Of a stretch of DNA of 64,000 nucleotides, positions 33,742 to 41,942 are shown one piece after another. Below the pieces are notes generated by a model, which was given only the letters and a program-made list of their open reading frames with translations, was not told the DNA's origin and did no database searches. Position numbers and translations under genes: made by a program. Numbering within the stretch: the first letter of the stretch is position 1; each line of letters begins with the position of its first letter. The stretch comes from Halosimplex amylolyticum (GTDB lineage: Archaea; Halobacteriota; Halobacteria; Halobacteriales; Haloarculaceae). The stretch covers positions 1,984,001 to 2,048,000 of the forward strand of contig NZ_JBLKNW010000001.1 in NCBI RefSeq assembly GCF_051414035.1, in the 5' to 3' direction.

Positions 33742-34785
33742 TCAGTCCTCTGGGTCGAACTGCAGGTTCTCGATATAGGGGCGACGGCGACGCTCCAACC
33801 GCTGGCGCTCCGTCGCCTTGTCGTAGTACGATTCGATGACTTCGAGCGTCGCGTTCACGCGCTTGGCGACGATCTCCGCCGGCAAGCCCTGGTCGCGCTG
33901 CCACGTGATCGAGCCCGTCCGAACGCGGTGGGGGGACAGACTCGACGGGCACTTGCTCGCGTGGTGGACGTGGACGAACTCGCAGGTGTCGCGCCTGTGG
34001 CCGTGCGGGCAGTCCTGGTAGAGACACGGCATCGTCGCCATGTAGCACCACACCCGGACGGTGTTCTCACCGGGTCGGCCTCTCGCTGTCGTGAGGAACG
34101 GCTGACGCCCTCTCTCGTAAACGTCCGAGCGGTACCGGTCGATGTACTCGTCTAACACCACGCAGGTACTCGCCGGTAGTCCGACGGCGCGCTCGCCGTC
34201 GCTATCGTTCTTCAGCGGTGTGCCGGTGTCCGGCCGGTGTCGGAACTCGACGTACTGCTCTCCGGGGTGGTAGTCGTCGAGATCGAGAGCGCGGACACCG
34301 CCGAGACGCGCGCCGGTGAACCACAGCAGTTCAAGCAGCGCGTGGTTCGCAGTCGCGCGATCGGGGCCGTTCCGGTACGACTTGATCAGCGACCGCGCGG
34401 CGCCGTGTTCCAACATCTCGTCGTTGGACTCCTCCCCGTCCGGCACCTCCGGGACGTGGACCTTCTCGGGCAGCTCGTCGTCGACGACTTCGATGCGGGC
34501 GAGATACTCGACCCAGTTCTTGACCGTCTGCATCTCGCTGTTCAGCGTCGACGAAGCGACGCCCTGACCGCGCCGGTGGTTCTCCCACTCATCAAGCTTC
34601 CAGCCGTCGAGATCCCGCATCGTCTCGATGTCGGGCTGGTCGTCGGCCCAGTCACAGAACCGCTTCAGGCGGGACGCCCAGGACTTGATGGAACTCGCCG
34701 ACGCCTCGGTCTTGCGGTGGTCGAGATAGCGGCGACGGGCTTCACGCGGGGTGAAATCGGGGCGATTCCGGTTACTCCCCGTCAT
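33742..34785 (-). CDS. provirus tyrosine integrase with internal Cys cluster
   Basis: A 347-residue tyrosine recombinase. The N-terminal core-binding domain covers residues 1-110. Catalytic Arg160 lies in F-T-G-A-R-L-G-G, box II is H286-R-V-R289, and the nucleophile is Tyr320 or Tyr321. Between them an inserted zinc-binding loop has Cys254, Cys259, Cys268 and Cys279, a feature I associate with integrases of haloarchaeal temperate viruses such as SNJ2. ATG 34785 overlaps a small zinc-finger gene. Adjacent to attL, it would catalyse integration and excision at tRNA-Pro. Confidence 0.9.
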   Translation of the reverse strand: MTGSNRNRPDFTPREARRRYLDHRKTEASASSIKSWASRLKRFCDWADDQPDIETMRDLDGWKLDEWENHRRGQGVASSTLNSEMQTVKNWVEYLARIEVVDDELPEKVHVPEVPDGEESNDEMLEHGAARSLIKSYRNGPDRATANHALLELLWFTGARLGGVRALDLDDYHPGEQYVEFRHRPDTGTPLKNDSDGERAVGLPASTCVVLDEYIDRYRSDVYERGRQPFLTTARGRPGENTVRVWCYMATMPCLYQDCPHGHRRDTCEFVHVHHASKCPSSLSPHRVRTGSITWQRDQGLPAEIVAKRVNATLEVIESYYDKATERQRLERRRRPYIENLQFDPED

Positions 34786-34891
34786 CAAGGCCTGTGCAGT
34801 TCTGGAAGTGGTCGATGGTGATCCGCTCCCCATCAGAGACGAGGAACGTCTGCCCGCAGTGTTCGCACTGCAGGCGGCCCTCTGCGCTCAC
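34772..34891 (-). CDS. small zinc-finger protein upstream of the integrase, 39 aa
   Basis: GTG-started, 39 residues: C-E-H-C-G near residue 9 and H-F-Q-N-C near residue 28, a C2HC zinc finger. It overlaps both the upstream gene (GTGA) and the integrase start, so all three are translated together. In the SNJ2 system small co-transcribed proteins assist the integrase; this gene may do the same, though I cannot confirm similarity. Confidence 0.6.
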   Translation of the reverse strand: MSAEGRLQCEHCGQTFLVSDGERITIDHFQNCTGLDDGE

Positions 34892-35697
34892 GCCGACTCA
34901 CCACCCTTCTCGCGGGCTTCCTCGATGTGTTCCTCGTTGGCGAGTCGACGGCGGCGGCCGAGTTCGCCCTCTCTGCCGTACCGCTCGACGGCCACCTCTC
35001 GGACGGCCTGCACCTCATGAGGCGGGAACTTGACGCGCTCGCCGTCCCACTCAGTCACGCGCACCCAGCCGCTATCGAGCACGCTGTAGTCGGCCACGAG
35101 GTCGTTCCCGTAGCCCGACCGCTGGAGGTACGCAGGACTCGCGTGTTGGTTGAGGTTCTCGGGATCGAGCGGCCCACACCCCTCCTCGTCGGCGTCGTCG
35201 CCGCGGCTCTTCAGATAGCCGCCGTCAGTCATGAGGTCCGGGTCGGCGGACGCGTCGACGTCGTCGATATTGACCCGCTCGGTCAGTTCGAGCGCGCGAT
35301 CCTCGACGGACTTCGCAAGCGCCGGTGTCGAGAAGTCGACCGGGCCAGCGCCGGCCTCGACGTGCCGAAGCGCCTTCGTCTCGTTGACCAGCTGGAGCAG
35401 GACGGCGTTCTGCAGGCGCGTCCGGTGGGCCAGCTCTTCGAGCGCGGCGGCCTGCCGCTCCTCCGGGGACCGGCCGCCGTCGGTCATCGCCCGCTGCTCG
35501 CCCTCGCCGGGCGACTCCGCGGGCGCCTTCGAGACGGGCGAAACGCCCATCAGACGGTCGCACTGGATACACCGCCGGTCCATCTTGCCGGACCGACGCT
35601 GTCGACGTTCTTCGTGATCGCAGCCGGGACAGCGGAGAACGAACAGGTCGGGGGCGTGCGGGTCGTGCCGATAACCCTCGGGAACGGCCGAGTTCAT
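34888..35697 (-). CDS. zinc-ribbon protein, 269 aa
   Basis: A four-cysteine ribbon lies near the N-terminus (R-C-P-G-C then R-C-I-Q-C, residues 24-47). A helical region follows in the middle (residues 75-150), then an acidic C-terminal domain with G-W-V-R-V-T-E-W-D-G. The gene is co-transcribed with the integrase. The ribbon plus helical part could bind DNA; it might be an excision or replication factor, but no family is recognised. Confidence 0.6.
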   Translation of the reverse strand: MNSAVPEGYRHDPHAPDLFVLRCPGCDHEERRQRRSGKMDRRCIQCDRLMGVSPVSKAPAESPGEGEQRAMTDGGRSPEERQAAALEELAHRTRLQNAVLLQLVNETKALRHVEAGAGPVDFSTPALAKSVEDRALELTERVNIDDVDASADPDLMTDGGYLKSRGDDADEEGCGPLDPENLNQHASPAYLQRSGYGNDLVADYSVLDSGWVRVTEWDGERVKFPPHEVQAVREVAVERYGREGELGRRRRLANEEHIEEAREKGGESA

Positions 35698-35777
35698 GGG
35701 CCGGCCTCCTCGTCGTCGTCAGTCTTTTCTCCGCTGCTCGCATCATCGAAACTGGGGGCTTGCAGGTCACTGGACAT
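35694..35777 (-). CDS. short acidic peptide, 27 aa
   Basis: A 27-codon ATG frame overlapping the start of the next gene and beginning three bases after the stop of the RHH gene. Highly acidic with no recognisable motif. Called because of its neat overlaps; it could also be just leader sequence. Confidence 0.35.
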   Translation of the reverse strand: MSSDLQAPSFDDASSGEKTDDDEEAGP

Positions 35778-35780
35778 GAT

Positions 35781-35990
35781 TCAGGCAGCCCCCTCGTCTC
35801 GAAGAACCTCTCCGTTTCCGTCCGTGCCCAGTTGCACGTTCGGCCTCTCTGCGTTGTTAGATTCGTGTTCTCGGACGCAGTGACGGATGTACTCCGAGTA
35901 ATTCATACCGTACTCTTCCTTGCTGTTCCGGATTTCCTCGTCTAGCGACACCGGAACCGACAGCGTCACCGGAATGCTTCGATCTGGCAT
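35781..35990 (-). CDS. ribbon-helix-helix regulator, 69 aa
   Basis: A short basic strand (P-V-T-L-S-V-P-V) followed by two helices (L-D-E-E-I-R-N and N-Y-S-E-Y-I-R-H-C-V-R-E): the ribbon-helix-helix fold of CopG/Arc-type regulators. First gene of the leftward integrase operon, divergent from two phiH1-type repressors. A TTAG-rich operator lies just upstream of its start. It probably controls lysogeny together with those repressors. Confidence 0.8.
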   Translation of the reverse strand: MPDRSIPVTLSVPVSLDEEIRNSKEEYGMNYSEYIRHCVREHESNNAERPNVQLGTDGNGEVLRDEGAA

Positions 35991-35997
35991 GCGATAA

Positions 35998-36099
35998 TAA
36001 CTAAGTAACCACCATATGCATAAATCTATCCCCTTCCGAATAGCCTAGACCTAAACGTCTATATCACCACAATAATACGAGTTTAGTTAGTTAGTAACC
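35998..36099. promoter_or_regulatory. divergent immunity promoter with TTAG operators
   Basis: TAACTAAGTAACC at 35998-36010 faces the RHH gene and TTTAGTTAGTTAGTAACC at 36082-36099 immediately precedes the ATG of the first repressor. The same TTAG tetranucleotide repeat, inverted, recurs at 50496-50509 upstream of the 394-residue gene. This looks like the repressor-binding sequence of the provirus. AT-rich sequence between the two sites holds the core promoters. Confidence 0.6.
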
Positions 36100-36103
36100 A
36101 ATA

Positions 36104-36430
36104 ATGCGCTACTCTGGCGACTGGATGGTTCTCGCCGATGACCGGATTCTGGAGTACATACGAAGGAATGAGGCGGCTGGATCGACCGAGATGGCGAAAA
36201 GCGATTACGTGCGGTATTCCCAGAGCTATATCTCTCGGAGATGTAAAAAGCTCGTAGAGAAAGGACTTCTTCGAGAGGTTGGGAATGCGGTGTACATGAT
36301 CACCGAGCGGGGGGAGCGGTATCTCGATGGGGAGATAGACACGTCAGAAGACGCGCCCGACGAGGTGGAATCTCACGTTGAGAACGGGAATGGGAACGGG
36401 TCGATGGGGGACAACCACGAGCAGGTGTAA
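36104..36430 (+). CDS. phiH1-repressor-like winged-helix protein
   Basis: A 108-residue winged helix with the family marks: G-D-W-M at the start, D-D-R-I-L-E-Y-I, recognition helix around S-Q-S-Y-I-S-R-R, wing V-Y-M-I-T-E-R-G-E-R-Y-L. The C-terminal 25 residues are acidic and disordered. The start ATG directly follows the TTAG operator, so it probably represses its own gene. Best candidate for the immunity repressor of the provirus. Confidence 0.85.
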   Translation: MRYSGDWMVLADDRILEYIRRNEAAGSTEMAKSDYVRYSQSYISRRCKKLVEKGLLREVGNAVYMITERGERYLDGEIDTSEDAPDEVESHVENGNGNGSMGDNHEQV

Positions 36431-36433
36431 CTC

Positions 36434-36778
36434 ATGACCGAGAGAAAGTCGGCCCACTGGATGGAACAAATCGACGAACGGATTCTCGAATATATGGATT
36501 CGGAAGGCTGGGCGTCTCCCACGATACTGGCCCAGGAGCGCGGTATCAGTGCCTCACGGGGACGTATCCGGGACCGGTTCAAGACACTCCAGTACGCAGG
36601 TCTCGTCGTTCCTATCGGGGACGACATGTACGATCTGACGGGAGACGGAATCCTCTTTTTGAGGGGTGATATCGACGCGAGATACCGCCCAAAGCCAACC
36701 GCCAGCAAGGTGTTTCAGGACCGGTATCCCTGTCCCGGCCGATGGCCGCAAGCCCGGATGTCAGACCCGTGGCTGTGA
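36434..36778 (+). CDS. second phiH1-repressor-like winged-helix protein
   Basis: A 114-residue relative of the preceding gene, three bases after its stop: H-W-M start, D-E-R-I-L-E-Y-M, recognition helix near S-A-S-R-G-R-I-R-D-R, wing M-Y-D-L-T-G-D-G. A short basic tail follows. Two tandem repressors could form a heterodimer or split duties between immunity and lytic control. Confidence 0.8.
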   Translation: MTERKSAHWMEQIDERILEYMDSEGWASPTILAQERGISASRGRIRDRFKTLQYAGLVVPIGDDMYDLTGDGILFLRGDIDARYRPKPTASKVFQDRYPCPGRWPQARMSDPWL

Positions 36779-36853
36779 GAAGAAGATTCCTACGAAGGTT
36801 GATTAATAACCTAGTACTTTATCAACCAGCAGCCGTTTGTCTCAGGTACGCCA

Positions 36854-36979
36854 ATGAGCCATTTCAACGTCGGCAACTCAGACGAAGATGGTTCTGACGA
36901 GTTGCTGAATGCCGAGGAAACGCTCGAAGAACTCCCCTCGGCGGAAGAGTTCGGACTCGGTCTTTCTGCTGACGAGTAG
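36854..36979 (+). CDS. small acidic protein, possible antitoxin, 41 aa
   Basis: A 41-codon ATG frame, strongly acidic and helical (A-E-E-T-L-E-E-L-P-S-A-E-E-F). It ends nine bases before a gene for a RelE-like protein. Size, charge and position suit an antitoxin that wraps a basic toxin, though it carries no DNA-binding fold. The palindrome GGTTGATTAATAACC lies upstream near 36798. Confidence 0.5.
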   Translation: MSHFNVGNSDEDGSDELLNAEETLEELPSAEEFGLGLSADE

Positions 36980-36988
36980 TCGTTTCTG

Positions 36989-37405
36989 ATGGCGGATAAA
37001 CGGTATGTTGTCTACGTTCAGCCCGCTAAACAGAACTTAGAGGCTTTGGACGGGTCCTTGGAATCGAGGATCCGATCCGAATGTGAGGCTTTTCTCGATG
37101 CCTGGGACCCCTCGATGGTTTTCGAGAAAGGCGTGTTGCCCCCGGTGAAACAAATCAAGAAAGACCGATCAGTGGTGAGGGCGTTCGGTGCCCATTGGAT
37201 CGGATACGAAGCAGAGATTCTGCTCGTGGTCGCTGTGTACAAGAAGGGGGACGAAAACCAGTTCTGGGCGCGAGACGGTGAGTTCAGGAAGACTGTAATT
37301 GACTACTTCGAGGTGCTGGATGAGTTGGACGAGAACAACGAGATCTCGGAGTGGATTCACCGCGCAAAGAATTCGGATGATTTTCGCGTCTACGAATCTG
37401 CCTGA
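36989..37405 (+). CDS. RelE/ParE-like protein, possible toxin, 138 aa
   Basis: The order of segments (a first strand Y-V-V-Y-V-Q, two helices with many charged residues, then strands around V-V-R-A-F-G-A-H-W and I-L-L-V-V-A-V-Y-K-K) resembles the RelE/ParE toxin fold, although it is longer than usual (about 95). It follows a small acidic gene. Possible function: ribosome-dependent mRNA cleavage or gyrase poisoning to stabilise the provirus. I cannot exclude a different alpha/beta protein. Confidence 0.45.
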   Translation: MADKRYVVYVQPAKQNLEALDGSLESRIRSECEAFLDAWDPSMVFEKGVLPPVKQIKKDRSVVRAFGAHWIGYEAEILLVVAVYKKGDENQFWARDGEFRKTVIDYFEVLDELDENNEISEWIHRAKNSDDFRVYESA

Positions 37406-37410
37406 GTGAA

Positions 37411-37998
37411 TTACAGCCACTCGACTTTTTCGCGCTCGCGACGCTGCGCCTCGGGCGTGTGCGTCCCCCGATAATGGTCGAGGAACGTCTGTAGATCGTC
37501 CCACCCGCCCCAGTCGCAGACGACCATCGCGTCAACGTCCTCGCTCCGGAGACTCGTTGCCCAGGTCCGCCGGAGATCGTGAAAGCCGACGTACTCCCAG
37601 CCGGGTTCCCCGGTCTCCTCGTGCAGCTGGTCGGTCGCCTTCGCTGTCCACCGCCGGAGCGTCCGCGTCGACACGTCGACCACAGGCGCGTCTCTCGGCT
37701 CTTCACGCACGTCCCCGACCGTGCGGATGGTCGTGGCGAGGTTCGGCGGGATCGGCGTCTCGCGGTACTTGTCGGTCTTCGCGCTGCGCCATACGCGGAG
37801 CATCCGCCCGGCGTCGGTCTCGGCGACGTGTTCGGGCGCGACGCGGACCACTTCGTCGGACCGGAGCCCGCACCGCACGCCCAGTCCCATCGCGATCCGC
37901 TTCTCCGTGTCCTCGAAGTAGTCGAGTAGCTGCTGCACTTCTCGTTCGGACAGCCAGACTTTCATTCCCTCGTCGTCGGGGTAGCTCTCTAAGTTCAT
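37411..37998 (-). CDS. second, short tyrosine recombinase
   Basis: A 195-residue catalytic-domain-only recombinase: Arg46 in C-G-L-R, H140-D-L-R-R143, Trp166, Tyr176 in L-D-H-Y-R. Similar in build to the one at 11426 and unlike the 347-residue integrase of the same provirus. It is tail to tail with the RelE-like gene. It may resolve dimers, invert a segment, or be a passenger from another element. Confidence 0.85.
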   Translation of the reverse strand: MNLESYPDDEGMKVWLSEREVQQLLDYFEDTEKRIAMGLGVRCGLRSDEVVRVAPEHVAETDAGRMLRVWRSAKTDKYRETPIPPNLATTIRTVGDVREEPRDAPVVDVSTRTLRRWTAKATDQLHEETGEPGWEYVGFHDLRRTWATSLRSEDVDAMVVCDWGGWDDLQTFLDHYRGTHTPEAQRREREKVEWL

Positions 37999-38205
37999 GT
38001 CCGGTATCTCTCCTTTGCGGTCAGAAATCCTAGAATCTTGGGGTAAACTGGGGGTGATCCGGGGTGTGATCGGCCCGTATCTGTCCGAGAATGTACTGAG
38101 AACCGGACACAAATTTCAGTGGGCCACTCACTGAGCTCCTGTTCAGTCCATCTGCTTACTTATCAAGCCCGTACTATTTTGATGCCGGGTATTCAAACAG
38201 ATGCC

Positions 38206-38520
38206 ATGACGGATGATATTGATGATTTAGTAGACGACTTAGAAGAACTCAGTGACCGTGCTCAAGAACTGGACGGAGAGAATGAGGTGCCCTTGTCCGA
38301 ACTTTTCAATCCTAGCTTCATGAAAGAGTACACTGACTTTGAGTCACTGGAGGAGTTTTTCCAAGAAAGTCCATGGACTGTGGAATCGGAGGAGGATCTT
38401 GAACAGATTCCGGACGGCCCATTCAATGAATACGTCAGCGAGCACACGGTGTTCTCTGATCAAGACGAGATGATGGGGAAGGCCGGTGAGGAGTGGACAG
38501 CCGACCAGCTAGGACTGTAA
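38206..38520 (+). CDS. acidic hypothetical protein, 104 aa
   Basis: Strongly acidic helical protein beginning with a coiled-coil-like Asp/Glu/Leu segment, then F-M-K-E-Y-T-D-F and P-F-N-E-Y. ATG 38206 and ATG 38182 are both possible. Together with the small membrane protein at 38623 it forms a rightward pair opposite the virion operon. I recognise no family. Confidence 0.55.
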   Translation: MTDDIDDLVDDLEELSDRAQELDGENEVPLSELFNPSFMKEYTDFESLEEFFQESPWTVESEEDLEQIPDGPFNEYVSEHTVFSDQDEMMGKAGEEWTADQLGL

Positions 38521-38622
38521 CGAGAATACTCCGTGCTGAGCAGATCCGAAACCTTCGGTGAGAACCGGACAAAAAATCTCTGTGGTGGTTAATTATTAGT
38601 GGAAACCCCACATGTCCAAAGT

Positions 38623-39177
38623 ATGACCTCTGAAACTGAATTTGACCAAGAGATGGCTTCGGACGTAGCAGACGATTCCTTACGGCTGTTTAGAATTAAT
38701 CTGATCCTTGCCGGCCTATATTCTTCAGTTCTAGCCTTTTTCTATCAGGCAGAGGGTCAGGAAATCGTCCGGAATATTCTATCTTCTGGATATACCGCGT
38801 TTGGCTTTGCTGCGTGGTTTGGCGCTATGATTTGGGCGATTTTCCACTATAGGTATGCTCGCCGATTGTCTTTCTCAAAACACCGAGATCAAGAGCTTAG
38901 TCCACCTGAGAATGCAGCAGATGTCGCGGTAAATTTCGTAAGTGCCATCGCAATTGGTACCCTGTTAAGCACGACCTCATTTGTTATCGGTTTCTTCGAT
39001 GGCTTCTCCGAGATAGGCATTCCACTAACCAATCTAATTCTTCCTGTCAGTACTTCAATAGCAGCAATCTCTGTTATCTTCGTGTTCCTTTATTATTTTG
39101 ACCGTGCAAAGATGAAATTTGAATGGCTAAGATGGGGGTTCGACGATTTTGCTGAGTTCTTACAACGAGAAGATTGA
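38623..39177 (+). CDS. membrane protein with four hydrophobic segments, 184 aa
   Basis: Four membrane segments (about residues 25-45, 55-75, 115-135, 145-165), the second pair separated from the first by a basic loop, and a charged C-terminus. AT-richer than its neighbours. Encoded opposite to the virion operon, so more likely a lysogeny function (such as superinfection exclusion) than a virion protein; this is inference from orientation only. Confidence 0.6.
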   Translation: MTSETEFDQEMASDVADDSLRLFRINLILAGLYSSVLAFFYQAEGQEIVRNILSSGYTAFGFAAWFGAMIWAIFHYRYARRLSFSKHRDQELSPPENAADVAVNFVSAIAIGTLLSTTSFVIGFFDGFSEIGIPLTNLILPVSTSIAAISVIFVFLYYFDRAKMKFEWLRWGFDDFAEFLQRED

Positions 39178-39300
39178 TTTGGATTCTTGAACGGGCACCT
39201 ACACCATCTCTCCTACCTGAATATCGGCGGTTAAGCACAGTCTGTGCGAGAACGGTGGTAAACGGTCAGGGTGCCCGACTCTATGCAGAGAGGGGAATAC

Positions 39301-39582
39301 TCACAGAAGATGAATCGTCGCCTCGATGGCGCCGATCGCGACCAGCATCGCACCGAGCGCATACCAGGGCTCCCGTCGCACGTCGCCCAGCTGCTCGACC
39401 TGCGAGAGCTTCGCGCCGAGGGCAGCGAACACGAACAGCGCCGCCAGTTCCCAGGCGCCGGTCATCGCCACGACCACGCCGACGGCCAGGCCGATGATAG
39501 CCGCGTGGAACTCGCGCAACGTGCTCAGGAAGCCGTCGCGGGCCGTCTCGCTTTCCTCAGTCGACCGCGGAATGATGTTCAT
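39301..39582 (-). CDS. small membrane protein at the operon end, 93 aa
   Basis: Basic/polar N-terminus of about 25 residues, two or three hydrophobic segments (about 27-45, 47-58 and 75-93). Last gene of the long leftward virion operon. Located after the spike-like gene it could be a lysis (holin-like) or late membrane protein; both are guesses from position and size. Confidence 0.6.
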   Translation of the reverse strand: MNIIPRSTEESETARDGFLSTLREFHAAIIGLAVGVVVAMTGAWELAALFVFAALGAKLSQVEQLGDVRREPWYALGAMLVAIGAIEATIHLL

Positions 39583-39800
39583 CGCTCCTCAACCTCACCG
39601 GGTCCCGGACCCAGGTCCGCCTCAGCACTCCGTTGAATCGGTCTCCGCTGGCCGGGCGGGTCCGGCATCCGCTCCCGGGCCGCTGTCGTGTCTGCGTTGG
39701 TGTTGCTCTCCTCCAGCGCCGTCAGCACCTCCTCGAGCGCGGCCCGGAGTTGCCTGTTCTCCCGCATCAGTTCGCCGTAGCTGGCCTTTTCAGTCTTCAT
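39579..39800 (-). CDS. small coiled-coil protein, 73 aa
   Basis: The first 35 residues form a strong heptad-like helix (E-N-R-Q-L-R-A-A-L-E-E-V-L), followed by a Pro/Gly-rich disordered tail. ATGA overlaps on both sides tie it to the spike-like and membrane genes. It may be a chaperone or trimerisation factor of the spike-like protein. Confidence 0.6.
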   Translation of the reverse strand: MKTEKASYGELMRENRQLRAALEEVLTALEESNTNADTTAARERMPDPPGQRRPIQRSAEADLGPGPGEVEER

Positions 39801-41119
39801 TTGACGTACCTCCGTGCAGCGTAGAACAGTTGCGGCGTGTTCGATGTGTTCGACCGCGACATGTTCGCCTGAATCTGCACGTCCGAAGACGTGCTCACCG
39901 TGCTGATGTCGAAGTTCTTCGGAACGTCCGAGTAGAGAACCGTTCCGTTGCCGTCCTCAACGTCGATGGTGACCGTCTCCCCATCTGCGGAATACTCGTA
40001 GGTCACGAGGTCCCACGCCTCGATTGCGCCAGGGTGTCCGAGCGAGATGGTCACCTCTCCGCTGGTCTTCGCGCCGCTCGATCCGACCTGCGAGATGGCG
40101 AAGACGCGATCGCCGCTGCTCGCCCCGGAGACCGTGCCGGTGATGTCGCCGTACGTATCCGAGTACGGATAGGAGACTCCGCCGTCATGGAGTCCGACGC
40201 TGCTGCTCTCGGCGTAGACGCCAAGCTGGTACGTGGTCCCCTCCTGAAGCGTGTGGTCGAAGTGAACCCAGTCGCCTCCGCCCTTCGAGGAGGCGTCTTT
40301 GCGGATGATATCGTTGCCGTTCGAGTCCCGCAGCGCCACGTCGCCCGGAACCGCGGTGTTCGCCGAAATCTGCATGTCTACACCGCCGAGCGTGCCGTTC
40401 GGGTTGTACTCGACGCCGTTGAACTCGCCCCGGTTGAACGTACTATCGTCCGATGGGCGGGTGGCGAGGCTCTGCTCCTGCAAGTTGACCGAGGAACCTG
40501 TCGAAATGATGTTCGAGCCGGTCACCGTGGCCGATGAGCGGTCATCGAAGTACTCGACTTCTTCGAGGGCGGTCACCGGCGGGATGGGCTGCCACCCGTT
40601 GCCGTCGTGGACGTGATACGTCCCGCCGTCGGTGTGCAGCCACGTTTCACCCTCGCTCCCCGCGGGTTCCGTGCTCTGGCTGTAGGTCACGATCCCCGGC
40701 GTGTGGTGCGAACCGGGCGACATGCCGGCGAGGTTGCTGTGGTCGATGTTCCCCTCCTGAACGGCGAGATTGCCGTTACCGTCATCAGCGAGGGCGTTTC
40801 CGGCCGCCACCCGGATGTTGCCGCTGCCGTCGTTTTCGAGGAAGTCGCCCAGGTCCACGTCTCCGGCGTCGACCGGGTAGCCCGAGAGGTTCGCCAGGGA
40901 AATCGCGCCCTCTGCGACCGACAGCGTGCCGTCGGTGTGGTCGAGGGCGTTGCCCGCCACCAGCGTCTCGGGAATCCACTGCGTGCCGTCGTAGACGTAC
41001 CCGGCGCTCACGTCGGTATCCAGCCACGTCTCCCCCTGCTCGGGGTCCGAGGGCATGGCCGACTGCACGTAATCGTAGCCGCCGCCACCGCCGCTACCGC
41101 CGACGAAGTTGGCGGTCAT
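39797..41119 (-). CDS. spike/receptor-binding protein candidate, 440 aa
   Basis: A 440-residue Gly/Ser/Thr-rich beta protein. After a glycine-rich start (G-G-S-G-G-G-G-G) it has two copies of a motif G-E-T-W-L-x-T-D ... Y-x-x-D-G ... W-x-P (near residues 28-50 and 157-180), typical of phage tail fibres and spike stalks. The C-terminal 250 residues are predicted beta-sandwich. Its place at the end of the virion operon is where SH1 keeps the spike genes VP3 and VP6. Host binding is inferred. Confidence 0.65.
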   Translation of the reverse strand: MTANFVGGSGGGGGYDYVQSAMPSDPEQGETWLDTDVSAGYVYDGTQWIPETLVAGNALDHTDGTLSVAEGAISLANLSGYPVDAGDVDLGDFLENDGSGNIRVAAGNALADDGNGNLAVQEGNIDHSNLAGMSPGSHHTPGIVTYSQSTEPAGSEGETWLHTDGGTYHVHDGNGWQPIPPVTALEEVEYFDDRSSATVTGSNIISTGSSVNLQEQSLATRPSDDSTFNRGEFNGVEYNPNGTLGGVDMQISANTAVPGDVALRDSNGNDIIRKDASSKGGGDWVHFDHTLQEGTTYQLGVYAESSSVGLHDGGVSYPYSDTYGDITGTVSGASSGDRVFAISQVGSSGAKTSGEVTISLGHPGAIEAWDLVTYEYSADGETVTIDVEDGNGTVLYSDVPKNFDISTVSTSSDVQIQANMSRSNTSNTPQLFYAARRYVK

Positions 41120-41505
41120 GCCTCGAACACGACCCCCACGCCGTCGCCGCCGTTCGGCGTCTGCACGTAGATCGCCGAGGTGTCGCTCACCTCAGAGACG
41201 AACGTGTCTCCCACCGCGGTGAGCTTGACCGGCTGGGTGCCCGAATCGCCGACGTACACGCCCCCGGCGTTCCCTTCGAGGAACGTCACGAGGACCGACA
41301 CGCCGTCCGGGACGGCGTTCGCATCCAACGCTTCGGCGCCCGTGCCGCTGGTCGTGTACTCGAACGCCTCCAGGCTGTCCTCGTTGGTGAGCGCGTCGGC
41401 GATGGTCTGCTGAAGCCGCTCGTTCGCCGCGGCCACGAGGTCGCCCGCCTGGTCCTTGACGCGGGCGATCTTCTCGACCGTCGCATCCGTCTCAAGCCCC
41501 GGCAT
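41116..41505 (-). CDS. putative virion protein, 129 aa
   Basis: A helical N-terminal half (about residues 10-55) is followed by a short beta region with G-V-Y-V-G-D-S-G-T-Q. Overlaps the spike-like gene start (ATGA). Size and position are in line with a spike base or minor capsid protein, but nothing is recognised at sequence level. Confidence 0.55.
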   Translation of the reverse strand: MPGLETDATVEKIARVKDQAGDLVAAANERLQQTIADALTNEDSLEAFEYTTSGTGAEALDANAVPDGVSVLVTFLEGNAGGVYVGDSGTQPVKLTAVGDTFVSEVSDTSAIYVQTPNGGDGVGVVFEA

Positions 41506-41850
41506 CTACTCCTCCCACCCCACGACTTGCGCCGTGTAGGTCCGGATCTGCTCGCCGACGTTGCGGATGGTGACCGTCAGCGAGTCCTCGAACTCCACAG
41601 AGGGGATGAAGCACTGACTCAGGTGGTTGGGTTCCGACGGGGGAACCGGGCTCTGCTCGTAGCGGGTCGTGCCGTCCGCCTCGATCTCGTAGGTCGTGCC
41701 GGTCGCCCGAGTGATCGCCACGATCGGCGTCTTGAACGTGGTGCTCGACTGCTCCGGCGTGAACTCGATGCGGGCCTTCTCGCCGGTGTCGAGTTGAACC
41801 TGTGCCGCCTCGCAGACCGGCGTCGCGCCGGCCGGTGGGCTGTGGCTCAT
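41506..41850 (-). CDS. putative virion protein, 114 aa
   Basis: Mostly beta, acidic, 114 residues, ending one base before the next gene. Patterns such as I-V-A-I-T-R-A-T-G-T and S-L-T-V-T-I-R-N-V-G suggest a small beta-sandwich. Possible penton or spike-associated protein by position; no family known to me. Confidence 0.5.
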   Translation of the reverse strand: MSHSPPAGATPVCEAAQVQLDTGEKARIEFTPEQSSTTFKTPIVAITRATGTTYEIEADGTTRYEQSPVPPSEPNHLSQCFIPSVEFEDSLTVTIRNVGEQIRTYTAQVVGWEE

Positions 41851-41942
41851 GCGTGGTCGTCCTCCTGCGGGTCGGCGAGCTTCTCGGCTTTCTTCCGCTC
41901 CGATTCGTGCATCTCATCGCGTTCGATTGTGACGTTAGTCAT
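41847..41942 (-). CDS. short charged protein, 31 aa
   Basis: A 31-codon ATG frame overlapping both neighbours (ATGA downstream, eight bases upstream). Highly charged and helical (E-R-K-K-A-E-K-L). Supported by position only. Confidence 0.4.
   Translation of the reverse strand: MTNVTIERDEMHESERKKAEKLADPQEDDHA

Noticed and set aside
39326..40537. 403-residue plus-strand open frame opposite the spike-like gene
   Set aside because: Shadow frame; the minus-strand gene has overlapping start and stop junctions and meaningful motifs.
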